A model generated the notes under the pieces. The model ran no database searches and was not told where the DNA came from. It saw only the letters and a program-made list of their open reading frames with translations. Shown here piece after piece: positions 22,745 to 32,811 of a DNA stretch of 64,000 nt. The DNA is from Schizophyllum amplum (Eukaryota > Basidiomycota > Agaricomycetes > Agaricales > Schizophyllaceae). The stretch covers positions 3,968,001-4,032,000 of the forward strand of contig VDMD01000001.1 of assembly GCA_007026445.1 (NCBI GenBank). Reading direction: 5' to 3'. The position numbers and the translations under genes are program-made. Position 1 is the stretch's first letter. Each line of letters opens with the position of its first letter.

Positions 22745-23679
22745 ACCGATGCCGAACAGTATGTCGCCAACAATAGCGAGCGTTACATCGTCTGCCAGCT
22801 CCGAAGCCACGGAGATGGACCTGTGCCGGATGCAACTATGTCAGACGAGAGACGTTTGTTGTGCGAATTATATCAGCTTCCCAAGGCGCCAGCGCCGGGC
22901 GTGGTCTACTGCACATATACATGGCTCACGGTCTACCGCACATAGACATGGCTCACGGGTGACCCTGCCGATGACAAGCACATCCACCAGATGCTTCTGC
23001 AAGCTGGCGCGACGGAGGCAAGCGTCCATGGATCAGACATGGAAACCGTCGGGGAGGCTGGGCCAGCGCTGGGGAAACTGCGGGATGAGGGCCTGGCGAC
23101 GGACGCGCGAGTCAGGGAGGATGCAGGAGCCGGGGAGGACGCGGGCGAGGATGTGGAGGCCGGCTTCGGCGCAGACGCTAGCGAGATGCTGCGCGAAGCC
23201 GAAGCGGACGAGCGGGAGACCGAAGCCGAAGTGGACGAACCGGAGAACGAACACGACGAGGACGTGCGGGAGAACGAGCACGGCGAGAACGAGCCGGTGA
23301 ACAATCACGCCGAGGATGTAGAGCGCAGGGTCTGCGAAGACGCCGTGCCGGCATGAGATGGAAGGTCATGGAACTGGGAAAGGAAGGCGGACTGCGAAGG
23401 TGAGTAATCTCCCCTCACGCCGACCTCGGACTACGCTAAATTACTCGTCCTGCAGTCAGAGCATTGACGGGAGCTGTGGCCGCCGAAGCGGACGAAGGTC
23501 GGTGCAGCAGACGGAAGTCGGTGAAAAGGAGGGGCATTGAAGCGACGAGAGAATTTCTGGCAGCGTACCGTATGATCATGAACGTCGTCAATGTAGCCGA
23601 AACGCAGCCGAGTAACTGTGAAGCACAATTCGCGACTCGCATACGAATTTATGACCCATTATCGACACTTTTATCATAA
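22745..23679 (+). pseudogene. Unidentified gene with two in-frame stops, probably decayed
   Basis: After an acceptor-like CTTTAG, one frame reads DAEQYVANNSERYIVCQLRS and SDERRLLCELYQLPKAPAPG, with good codon-like order. A perfect-frame 27-bp duplication follows (22904-22930 and 22931-22957). In copy 2 the TAT of copy 1 is TAG (22943-22945). The same frame resumes as GDPADDKHIHQMLLQAGATE and continues as a long acidic stretch, then meets TGA at 23354-23356. It then continues again through a consistent intron (23400-23455) into RALTGAVAAEADEG and ends at 23677-23679. A fresh start at 22991 would give a 121-aa acidic protein. No family recognised. Confidence 0.45.
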
Positions 23680-25560
23680 GTGAACGTCGCGGAACATCCG
23701 TCCTCTGCAGCGACTAACGTATGGTTGTCCCCAGATTGACGCCGACATCAAACGACTGCAACAGCGGTGAGAAATGAAGTTGGCTGGCAAACTTTCAAAA
23801 TATGACAAACATTATTATAAGCGCGCCCTCGAAAACCGGCTTTCTGCCCATGGTCTGGCAGGCTCTTTGGCGCCTTCGCGTGGTCACAGAATCTCCTTGC
23901 TTTCTATGCATCGACGATGCACGACAAGACCGGCCTGTGATACGACGCGAATATCGAGATGTGGCCATTTGAGTCACGTTGCATGGGCCGCCCCGCCTAC
24001 ACGCAGACCCATGAACGAGCGATTGCGCTGGTGGAAGAGCTGTCGCTCGTGAATGATCCTGAGACGACATTGAGCACGAAGGTTACGGATGGCAGATAGT
24101 CAGGACACATACCTGCATGACCTGCGCGACCAAGTCTGCGCCTGACCTGTCTTCTCCGATGCGCCGCGCGTTCGGAGGCTGGCAGATGCTCGGCGGCAGG
24201 ATCCAGTACCGCAGCGATCGGAGAGCCAGTTGGATGAGACTGTGTGGCTGGGCGTGGCCGTGAGGACACGTGCAGTGCGAGGGGACCTTGGTGGGTAGCG
24301 TGCGACATTCTGCTGGTACCCTCTCTACTCGATGAAGCCGCGGGCGCCAGAAGCGTCTGCGCTGCACAAAATTCTCCACGGAGTTCAAGGAGAACGTGAT
24401 GCAGCTACTGCATGTGAAGTTGGAGGTGTAGAGAGGGCGAAGGAGGCTGAAGTAGACCTTCAACGAGGGATGTCCATATGGGTCCTGTCATATGGCGTGG
24501 ATGGCGCAGTGAGCAGAACCGCTGCGACGGCCTTCCAGAATCACGCTTAGATTGAGAAGTACTGCGAAGAGGGTTAGGACGTGCGATATGATTTGAACTT
24601 GCGAGACGCACTTGTGATCGAGATATCCTTTGATCGCCCCCCCCCCCTCATGTTACGGCTCCCGGTATGCCTTCATTCTCTTGCGAGATCCAGCAGCATA
24701 AGAACAGCTCTACGTGGGGGAAGGAGTGGCGGGGGAGAGAGAAACCTGCTGAGGACAGCGGGTGAGTCGGCCGGTCGGATGGACGGACGCGCACGCTGCA
24801 AGGTCGCGTGGAATGTGGACGCTCACGATCGACCGCCTATATCTTCATGTCCAGTCGATACTGGTTATCCTATCCCAGTGTTCCACAACGCCAAGCAGCC
24901 CGTGGCTAGTGGGCGCTGTCAGAGTCGCTCGAACTTCGCCACGCCGGCGCGGGGAAGAGCGTGCATTCCCTGCTCTGTATGCTATCCTCAGGCGCAAAGC
25001 AGGTGCGCTGAGCATATTCACAAAGCCGGTCAGTAAGTATCAAGGATTCACGTATATAGCAGAACGTACCGTGCAGTCCCCACGATAGCGTATCGGATAT
25101 CCACAGATGATGCGGGGCAACTCCAACAAATGGGTTCCAGAGTCAGGCAGTAGTCCAGAGCAAGTGCGCCTTCATACTGAGAGGGCGTCGAGAAGCAGAC
25201 GAAGAATAAACGAGGGTGTTCGAAGAGGGCCTGAGCGATCGTCCGAGTCGACGACGGACGTCAGGTCGGTCAGGTCGGACCGATCACCTGATTTTCACGT
25301 GCTGTTGTGTTCGTTTTGGGGCGGACAACCGGGCGTGCGACCTGTCCTCACATGTTCGCGAGCGATTTAGCTTGGGGGATGCAGCGTGAAAGTGCTTCAC
25401 ATGGCCGGGCATGACATTATTCCAGGATCTCCGCGACGATGAGAACTTCCCCGACTCGGTAGTGACTTACCAATCGGGCTTGAGTTTGCCAACGAGTCGC
25501 AAGTGCTTCAGAGCAGTGACAATCATGAATTGAAGAGCGGGGGTGCTACAATGCAGAGAG
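23680..25560. other. Degenerate coding remnants, unidentified
   Basis: Several stretches read like protein but are broken. Around 23870-24095 one frame gives FAWSQNLLAFYASTMHDKT, then TGA, then YDANIEMWPFESRCMG and further. Near 24350-24430 another gives KRLRCTKFSTEFKENVMQL then TAG. Around 24940-25000 a frame carries GAGKSVHSLL, P-loop-like. None can be joined into a gene. A homopolymer run of ten C lies near 24638. Confidence 0.3.
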
Positions 25561-26140
25561 TGTGTAGACTGGGAGCGTCACTCTACGTGATGAGGCTTGA
25601 CACAGCATTACAGGTTCGAAGCCTTTGCCTTGAGCAAGTAAAGTGAAGAGAAAACATAACACAGTGATGAATGATGGTGAAAGACAATCGATAAATGATG
25701 CTAATAGACAATCCAATGAGGGAGCGATGCATAGATATACGACGAGAAGATAAGTCATGAAGGGGCATGAGGACGTGAAGAGATAGAAATACATGATGAG
25801 ATATGCAGACAGGAAGCAGGCGCCGTGAAGGGACGTGACACGGTGAAGACATGAGAAGAAGATAGAGCATGCTTGGAGACGCAAGCCAGTAGGTGTGACG
25901 TAAGATAGGCGGTATGCGTGAGAGAGGCATTCTGAATGAGATGACTTATGCACATTTACGAAAGGAAGATGCGCGGGGGAGAAGAAAATGCGAGATGTAG
26001 AAAAGATGCGAATTGTCGATAGAGGACGCGCTACCCCGCGACCGTGAGCAGGTGGCGACGTGAGCACTGTCCGGGTTGTCGTTCCAGCGCGCCACCGTCA
26101 GCACTGCTGTACCTTCACATTCACCAGGTCGTGAATAAAT
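25561..26140. other. Strand-asymmetric purine-rich stretch
   Basis: From about 25620 to 26040 the plus strand is strongly enriched in A and G with many GATGA, GAAGA and GTGAAG words. The minus strand therefore shows open but meaningless Ser/Leu/Pro-rich frames. It lies directly downstream of the repeat-protein gene and may be its 3' flank or an eroded minisatellite. Confidence 0.4.
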
Positions 26141-28961
26141 TCAGGCCGTAAAGTCGGAATCACCCGAGACGGACGAGTTCGACTCCGTGCTGGCGTCGTA
26201 GCCCGCGTTACCGAAGTCGACCTCGGAGGCGGCGCCAAAGTCGGACTCGGAGGCCGTGGCATCAGGGTTGAGCGCGGCCGCGACGCTCCGTTCCTCGTCC
26301 GAATCATTGTCTTCATCCGGACACTCGTGGGCATCCTCGTCGCTATCCAACACGCCGCCCGAGGACTCGGCAGTAGCCCACGTCGGCTGCGAGTCCACAG
26401 TCCACATCGACGGCCCCGTCGACTGAGCCATCGCTGCCACAGTCCTCGACTGGGCGATCGTTTCCACAGGCCTCGACTGGGCCATCGCTGCGGTCCTCGA
26501 CTGGGTCGTCGCTGCGGTCATCGACTGGGACATGGCCGTGGTCATCAAATAACCATTCGGACGGTCGAAGCGGCGCAGAACTGCCTCATCGTACGCGGTG
26601 CGCGCCTGGTAGCCCTGAGTGTGAGGCGCGTGGTGGTAACCTTGGGTATGCGCCTGGTAACCTTGGGTATGCGCCTGGTAGCCCTGGGCGTGCGCCTGGT
26701 AGTAGCCCTGAGTGGGACGGTCAAAGCGGCGGAGAACTTCTTCATCATACGCAGTGCGCGCCTGGTAGCCCTGGCTATGCGCCTGGTAGCCCTGGCTATG
26801 CGCCTGGTAGCCCTGAGTGGGCGCCTGGTAGTAGCCCTGGCTGGGCGCCTGCGCCTGCGCCTGGAGGTTTTGGAAGTCGGGAGCGACATCGAGCGGCACA
26901 TTCGGGGGCAGACCGACGACGGCCCGCCAGGTGAGAGCAGGGTTGTGGGCGGCGTGAATAGAGGTGTAGTCGGCGATGGCAGCATTGGAGTTACCGTCGA
27001 CTTGGGCGTTGACCTCGGTGCCCGCCGCGCTACTTTCGACCTCTGTCCCGGCATCTTCCTCGAGATCAGTAGCCTTAACCTCGGTGCCCGCATCCACCTC
27101 GGTGCCCGCGTCCTCGTCCTCGTCTGACTCACTGACCGGTACGCCGCGCGACCAGTCAAACACAGGGCGCATGGGGCGAGACACGGCGTCGTTGTCGTCG
27201 AGGGCCTGCAGCACGCCCTCGTCGGTGGCCTGGAAAGCGTCGACGCCATCCTCGTCATTAAGAGCGGCGGACCGATTGCCTCCAGTAGGGGACTGCAAAA
27301 TAATGTCGAGGGTGCCGCGGAAGACGCGGCTGATATCGACCTCGGCAAGCTGCCAGTCGCTGAGCCCGGCAAGCTGCTCCTCGCTGAGCCCGGCGAGCTG
27401 CTCCTTGCTGAGCCCGGCGAGCTGCTCCTTGCTGAGCCCGGCGAGCTGCTCCTTGCTGAGCCCGGCGAGTTGCTCCTTGCTGAGCGCCGGGTGTTCCTGG
27501 GCGTTGAGCTCTGGGTCCTCCTGGACGTTGAGAGGAGTGTGCTCTTCGTGTACGAGCTTGGTGTGCTCATCGTCGTCGAGCTCGGGACGCTCCTCGAAGT
27601 CCAGCTCGGTGCGCTGCTCGCGGTCGAGCTCGGTGCGCTGCTCACGGTCGAGCGCGGCGTGCGCCTGACCCTCGAACCCGACGCGGCCCCGATGATGCGT
27701 GGGCGGGAAAAACACGCGCGCGCGAGAGATCTCGTCTGGAACGAATGCGGCCTCCCGAGATCCGGGATAGGACGCAACCGCCCGAGATCCGGGATAGGAC
27801 GCAACCGCCCGAGATCCAAGAGAGGACGCAGCCGCCTGAGATCCGGGATAGGACGCAGCCCCCAGAGATCCAAGAGAGCCCGCAGCCGCGCGCGAAGCAG
27901 CGGAGGACGCAGCCGCCTGCGCGGGCCCTAGATTTAGTGACGCCTCCGGCGTTTCGATGGTCCGCAGCGGGGCACGGCGAGCGGGGCGGGTGGGTGAGGA
28001 GCCGGGGGAGGTCTGCGGGGGAGGGGGGTTAGTGATGGGGAGAAGGAGGAAGGGGGGAAGAAGGGGAGGAGGAGGGGGTGGAAGGGGGAGGAGGAAGGGG
28101 GGTGGGTGGGGAGGTGGTAGACGGGGAGGTGGTGGGCGGGGAGCTGGTGGACGGGGACGGGGAGGAGAAGAGGGAAACGAACGAAAAGCAAACAGACGAA
28201 GGAAAAAGCGAGCTCGCTATGAATGGCGAGCAGGCGAAGAAAAAGCGAGCAGACGAAGAAAAAGCGAGCAGACGAAGAAAAAGCGAGCAGACGAAGAAAA
28301 AGCGAGCAGGCGACTAAATACCCCCAGACAAGCAAGCAGGCGAGCCCGGGACGGCGAAAATCAAAATAGATACAGCGCAAAAAACTCACAATATATGACC
28401 CGTCCGCATCGCAGTTATCGAGCCCGGCGAACGCTGGCTGGTACCGGCCGCCTTCGGGGGTGCTCCAATCGATGTTGCGGTTTTCGTCAGACTCAGAGAT
28501 GTCTCGATTTTCGTCGGTGTCACACGTTGCAGGCGAGCGACCATCACCAGTGGAGGGCGAGCGACCCGTGGAGCTAGGGGAGCCAGCGTAGGAGGCAGGG
28601 GAGCCAGCGTAGTAGGCAGGGGAGCCAGCGTAGTAGGCAGTGGAGCCAGCGTAGTAGGCAGGGGAGCCATGATGGCTACCGGAGAACGAGCCGCCATCGC
28701 CAGCGGACGGCGATCCAGCGAAGGGGCCACGACGAGCCTTGATGGGGGTGACGGGTGCCGAGGGCTGAGTGGCAGGCGCGGAGGCCTGAGCGGTGGACGC
28801 GACCCCAGTGGTGGACGCGACCTCGGCGGTGGTGGCGACCTCGGCGGTGGTGACGACCTCGGCGGTGGTGCCGACCTCCGAGTCAGTGCTGGTGGCACTC
28901 CTAGAAAGACATCAGCGACGACAATAGATTGGAAAAAAAAACCGGCCACGCACGACGACAT
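26141..28961 (-). CDS. Repeat-built low-complexity protein with Tyr/Gln/Gly-rich domain
   Basis: Proposed exons: 28961-28954 (8 nt, MSS), 28900-28390, 27916-26141. They make 2295 nt, 764 aa, with phases closing. The order is a Thr/Ala/Val stretch with TTAEV repeats, then GSPAYYAG repeats, then Ala/Ser with SYPGSR repeats. Next come about fourteen octads ending in Leu (DREQRTEL, DFEERPEL, NAQEHPAL, SKEQLAGL four times) at about residues 260-365. An acidic AGTEV-rich part follows, then TQGYQAH/SQGYQAH repeats around 525-625 with two copies of YQARTAYDE, then AQSRT repeats, and an acidic tail like that of the gene ending at 659. The last 524 codons are one uninterrupted frame; the upstream two exons are my inference. 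The 473-nt intron 2 is purine-rich. No known domain. The Y/Q/G repeats resemble prion-like or phase-separating segments. Confidence 0.6.
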
Positions 28962-28989
28962 GGTGAGAGACGAAGAGAATGCGGTGTAT

Positions 28990-29150
28990 GTGTGGCAAGT
29001 GGTGTCAAGGAATATACGCAGTGGGGGAAATATGCGCTGTGGGGGATATATGCGCTGTGGGGGGAATATATGCTGTGGCAGGAAGACTTAGAAGTGTTGA
29101 TGGTGGGGGACTTCCAAGTGTTGTAGGCGGAAGACTTAGAAGTGTTGATG
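28990..29150. repeat. Short tandem repeats upstream of the repeat-protein gene
   Basis: Three copies of a ~20-bp unit with TATGCGCTGTGGGGG (29020-29075) are followed by two copies of a ~45-bp unit with GACTTAGAAGTGTTGATGG (29085-29155). They lie just before the start codon at 28961 in the minus direction. Confidence 0.6.
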
Positions 29151-29169
29151 GTGGGGAGAAGACAAGTCA

Positions 29170-29760
29170 AGCTGGGGCGCATACGTTATATACCCCCGGG
29201 GCGCGACCCAGAGGCCATCGAGCGGCAGGTGGTATGCAGCACGGCGCCACCCCGCGGTCAGGAAAGTTGCCATATATGGGCGGTAGAATGATCACATATG
29301 GGCGGTCCTTTGCAGAGGGTGATGGGGGCGCTGGGTGATCGAGGGCGCGTTCGGTGATCGGGCGTGCGTGCATCGAAGGTGTTCATTGTAGTCTGCACAA
29401 AGTCTGCGCGTGAGTCCTTTGTAGCCCCGCGTGTGTGACAGTGAGAGCGCTTTGTAGGACGAGGCTCGTGATTGTGGACATGTAGGTTGAAGAGGTTTGT
29501 GACTTGTGGACATGGTGGGACGAACGAGGCTCGTGCATGACGAGGCTCACGGTGACGGATGTGCATTGACGGGGTCGTGACCCGTAGACGTGTGGGTGAT
29601 TGTGGACGTGCTGAACGTGACTCTTGACGGACGTGCTGGACGGGGTTCGTGACCGTAGACACGTGGGATGTGGTTTGTGACAGACGGGCGATAACAGACA
29701 AGCATGCATAATGAGCACGGACATGGCACACACTACGCACATACGTAGGCGCCGGATGAG
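29170..29760 (-). repeat. Duplicated upstream block, copy L
   Basis: In minus orientation this block matches 35695-36200 on the plus strand. Shared words include CATGTCCGTGCTCAT, CGTCTGTCACAAACCAC (or CGTCTCTCACAAACCAC), AAAGCGCTCTCACTGTCAC, AAAGGACTCACGCGCA and GGACCGCCCAT. Inside it a ~31-bp unit with CACGAACC/CACGAGCC is repeated irregularly. It probably carries the promoter of the repeat-protein gene. Confidence 0.65.
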
Positions 29761-29799
29761 TGGATACAGACGCCCAATCCCCCCTCCGACGGCGACGCC

Positions 29800-30850
29800 C
29801 TCCGACGACGTTGACGGCAACGCCCTCTGGCGACGAGGTCGACGGCGACGCCCCCTCCTACGAGGTGGACGTACCATGCCCTCTCGACGAGGTCGACGGC
29901 AACGCCCTCTCGACGAGGTCGACGGCGATGCCCCCTTTCGAGGAGGTCGACGGCAACGCCCTCTCGACGAGGTCGACGGCGACGCCCCCTCCTACGAGGT
30001 CGACGGCGACGCCCCCTCCGACGAGGTCGACGGCAACGCCCTCCCAACCAGGTCGACGTACCATGCCCTCTCGACGAGGTCGACGGCAACGCCCTCTGGC
30101 GACGGGGTCAACGGCGACGCCCCCTCCTACGAGGTCGACGGCAACGCCCTCTCGACGAGGTCGACGGCGATGCCCCCTCCCAACCAGGTCGACGCCCACC
30201 CCCTCTCGACGACGTTGACGCCCACCCCCTCCCGACCAGGTCGACGGCGACGTCCCCTCTGGCGACGAGGTTGACGACATAACCCTCTGGCGACGAGGTC
30301 GACGGCGATGCCCCCTCCGACGAGGTCGATGGCGATGCCCCCTCCGACGAGGTTGACGACATAACCCTCCGACGAGGTCGACGGCGACGCCCTCTGGCGA
30401 CGAGGTCAACGGCGACGCCCCCTCCTACGACGTTGACGGCGACGCCCCCTCCGACGAGGTCGACGGCGATGCCCCCTCCGACGAGGTCGACGGCAACGCC
30501 CTCCCGACGACGTTGACGCCCACCCCCTCCCAACCAGGTCGACGTACCATGCCCTCTCGACGAGGTCGACAGCGACGCCCTCTCGACGAGGTCGACGTAC
30601 GACGCCCCCTCCGACGAGGTCGACGTACGACGCCCCCTCCGACGAGGTCGACGTACGACGTCCCCTCCGACGAGGTCGACGGCGTCGCCCCCTCCGACGA
30701 GGTCGACGGCGATGCCCCCTCCGACGAGGTCGACGGCGATGCCCCCTCCGACGAGGTCGACGGCGTCGCCCCCTCCGACGAGGTCGACGTGCGATGCCCC
30801 CTCCGACGAGGTGGACGTGCGACGTCCCCTTTCGAGGAGGTGGACGTACG
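29800..30850. repeat. 27-bp minisatellite containing GTCGAC
   Basis: Roughly forty units of about 27 bp, each with GACGAGGTCGACGG followed by a CGACGCCCCCTCC-like half. Some units are variants with CCAACCAGG, TGGCGACGAGG or GACGTTGACG. Because the period is a multiple of three and stops are absent, long ORFs appear in several frames of both strands (VDLVGGGVA on minus, SDEVDGDAP on plus). No frame is favoured, so I do not call a gene. Confidence 0.85.
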
Positions 30851-30859
30851 AAGGGTACA

Positions 30860-31660
30860 CCAGACGGGGAACAGAGTGAGGCGGGGGGAGAAGGGAGTGA
30901 GGCGGGGGGAGAAGGGAGTGAGGCGGGGGAGAAGGGAGTGAGGCGGGGGAGAAGGGAGTGAGGCGGGGGGAGAAGGGAGTGAGGCGGGGGAGAAGGGAGT
31001 GAGGCGGGGGAGAAGGGAGTGAGGAGAGGCGAAGGAGGAGAGGTTCCGCACCAGGGCGAGGGAGGAGAGGTTCCGCACCAGGGCGAGGGAGGAGAGATTC
31101 CGCACCAGACAGGTCGAACTGGATTGAGCCTGGGAAGGCGAAGAGAGTGAGGCGAAAAGGAGAAGAGAGTGAGGCGAAAAGGAGAAGAGAGTGAGGTGAA
31201 AAGGAGAAGATAGGCGAAGGAGAAGGAGAAGATAGGCGAAGCGAGGCAAGGAGAATGCGAAGGCGAGGAGGAGAAGGCGAGTGAGGAGTGAGGCGAAAAG
31301 GAGAAGAGAGTGAGGCGAAGGCGAAGGCGGAGAAGGCGAGGAGGCGAAGGAGAAGGGAGTGAGCCTGCGAAGGCGAAGGCGGAGAAGGCGAGGAGGCGAA
31401 GGCGAGTGAGGAGTGAGGCGAAAAAGGAGGAGAAGGCGAAGGGAGTGAGGCAGAGAAGAAAGAGGAGCATGCTGGTCGAAATGAAGGAGTGCACCGGTCG
31501 GAATAACGAAGGAGTGCACTGGTCGAAAAATGAAGGAGTGCACCGGTCAGAATAATGAAGCGAGTGCACCGGTCGAAAAATGAAGGAGTGCACCGGTCAG
31601 AATAATGAAGCGAGTGCACCGGTCGAAAAATGAAAGGAGTGCACCGGTCGGACTCGGAAT
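30860..31660. repeat. Series of purine-rich tandem arrays
   Basis: Successive arrays with different units: about seven of ~20 bp with GTGAGGCGGGGGAGAAGGGA (30876-31025), three of ~27 bp with GAGGAGAGGTTCCGCACCAG (31028-31110), several of ~21 bp with GAGTGAGGCGAAAAGGAGA (31137-31445), and six of ~27 bp with GAAGGAGTGCACCGGTC (31482-31650). The abrupt unit changes suggest repeated seeding and expansion. Confidence 0.75.
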
Positions 31661-31689
31661 AATGAAAGAGTCAAAAGCACTCCCTTGTG

Positions 31690-32500
31690 CCGAGGAGGCT
31701 TACCATGCCCGACCCATTTGGTACGATGACCGACCCGTGACTTGGCACGATGACCGACCCCACTTGGCACGATGACCGACCCATTTGGCACGATGACCGA
31801 CCCCACTTGGCACGATGACCGACCCCACTTGGCACGATGACCGACCCACTGGGCACGATGACCAACCCGGACCCGCGCCCAGCGAGTTAAGACGACACAC
31901 GACCCGCTCGCTGAGGATGACCGACCCGCTCACTGAGGATGACCGACCCGCTCACTGAGGATGACCAACCCGCTCACTGAGGATGACCGACGCGGACAAG
32001 CCTCTAAATGCGTTCCCCATGGCCTGTCACGTGGCGTCAGTTCACGACGCCGCCTGGCAATATTTTTCGACCACCTCCCCATCAATGCATCACCTCTCGA
32101 CCACCTCCCCAATACCTTTCGACCACCTCCCCATCACATCCCCGCCCGTTACCTTTCGACCACCTCCCCATCACATCCCCGCCCGATACCTCACCTCCAC
32201 CTCCCATCCACACCTCCCTCACCTCACCTCCCTCACCTCCCTCACCTCGCCTCACCTCTCCCTCGCCTCATCCACCTCACCCATCAATGCATCACTCGCC
32301 GCCTCCATCCAAATCCAGCGTGGTTCATCCAGAACCACATCCACCTCCCCACCTCCCCACCTCCCCACCTCCCCACTTCACCACATCCAGCGTGGTCCCA
32401 TCCACATCCAGCGTGGTCCCATCCACATCCAGCGTAGTTCCATCCACATCCAGCGTGGTTCCATCCACATCCAGCGCGGTTCCATCCCCGAGCATAATCA
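31690..32500. repeat. Further tandem arrays
   Basis: Units with CGATGACCGACCCCACTTGG (about 31725-31865), then GCTCACTGAGGATGACCGAC (31905-31990), then CACCTCCCCATCA with TTTCGAC (32070-32180), then CATCCAGCGTGG/CCATCCA, 21 bp, about six copies (32385-32490). No coding signal. Confidence 0.7.
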
Positions 32501-32811
32501 AAAAACATACACATATACAGAGGTCCAGACTGAGAGAAAAAACGTTCGTGCATGAGATATCGCCGCGTGAAAGGGCCTGCGTGTCGAGGAGCACCTGCGT
32601 CTCGCGGGGCTCCTGCGTCACACCCCTCCCTCCCCCTCCCCTCTCCTCCTCCCTTCCCACCTCACCGCCTCCCCTCACCCTCTCCCTTCCCCCATTCTCC
32701 CCTCCCTTGCTTTCACCCCCAATGCCCCCCTCCGCCCTCTCTACCCCTTCGCCCTTCGCCCCTCCCTCCCTCTAACACCCTAAACTCTAACACACCGCCA
32801 CCCACACCCAC
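32500..32811. other. Pyrimidine-rich spacer
   Basis: C- and T-rich low-complexity sequence between the arrays and the 3' end of the Rab18-like gene. Nothing else seen. Confidence 0.4.

Noticed and set aside
24930..25010. Walker A-like GAGKS reading
   Set aside because: Only a short motif in a frame interrupted by stops. Not enough to claim an ATPase or ABC transporter remnant.
25547..25625. tRNA-like stretch with GGTTCGAAGCC
   Set aside because: The T-loop sequence is suggestive, but the T-stem has a mismatch, no acceptor stem pairs, and the would-be anticodon loop has a pyrimidine at position 37.
30108..31619. 503-codon minus-strand ORF rich in VDLVGGG
   Set aside because: It is an effect of the 27-bp minisatellite and neighbouring arrays. 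Several other frames are equally open and none has a start or splice context.
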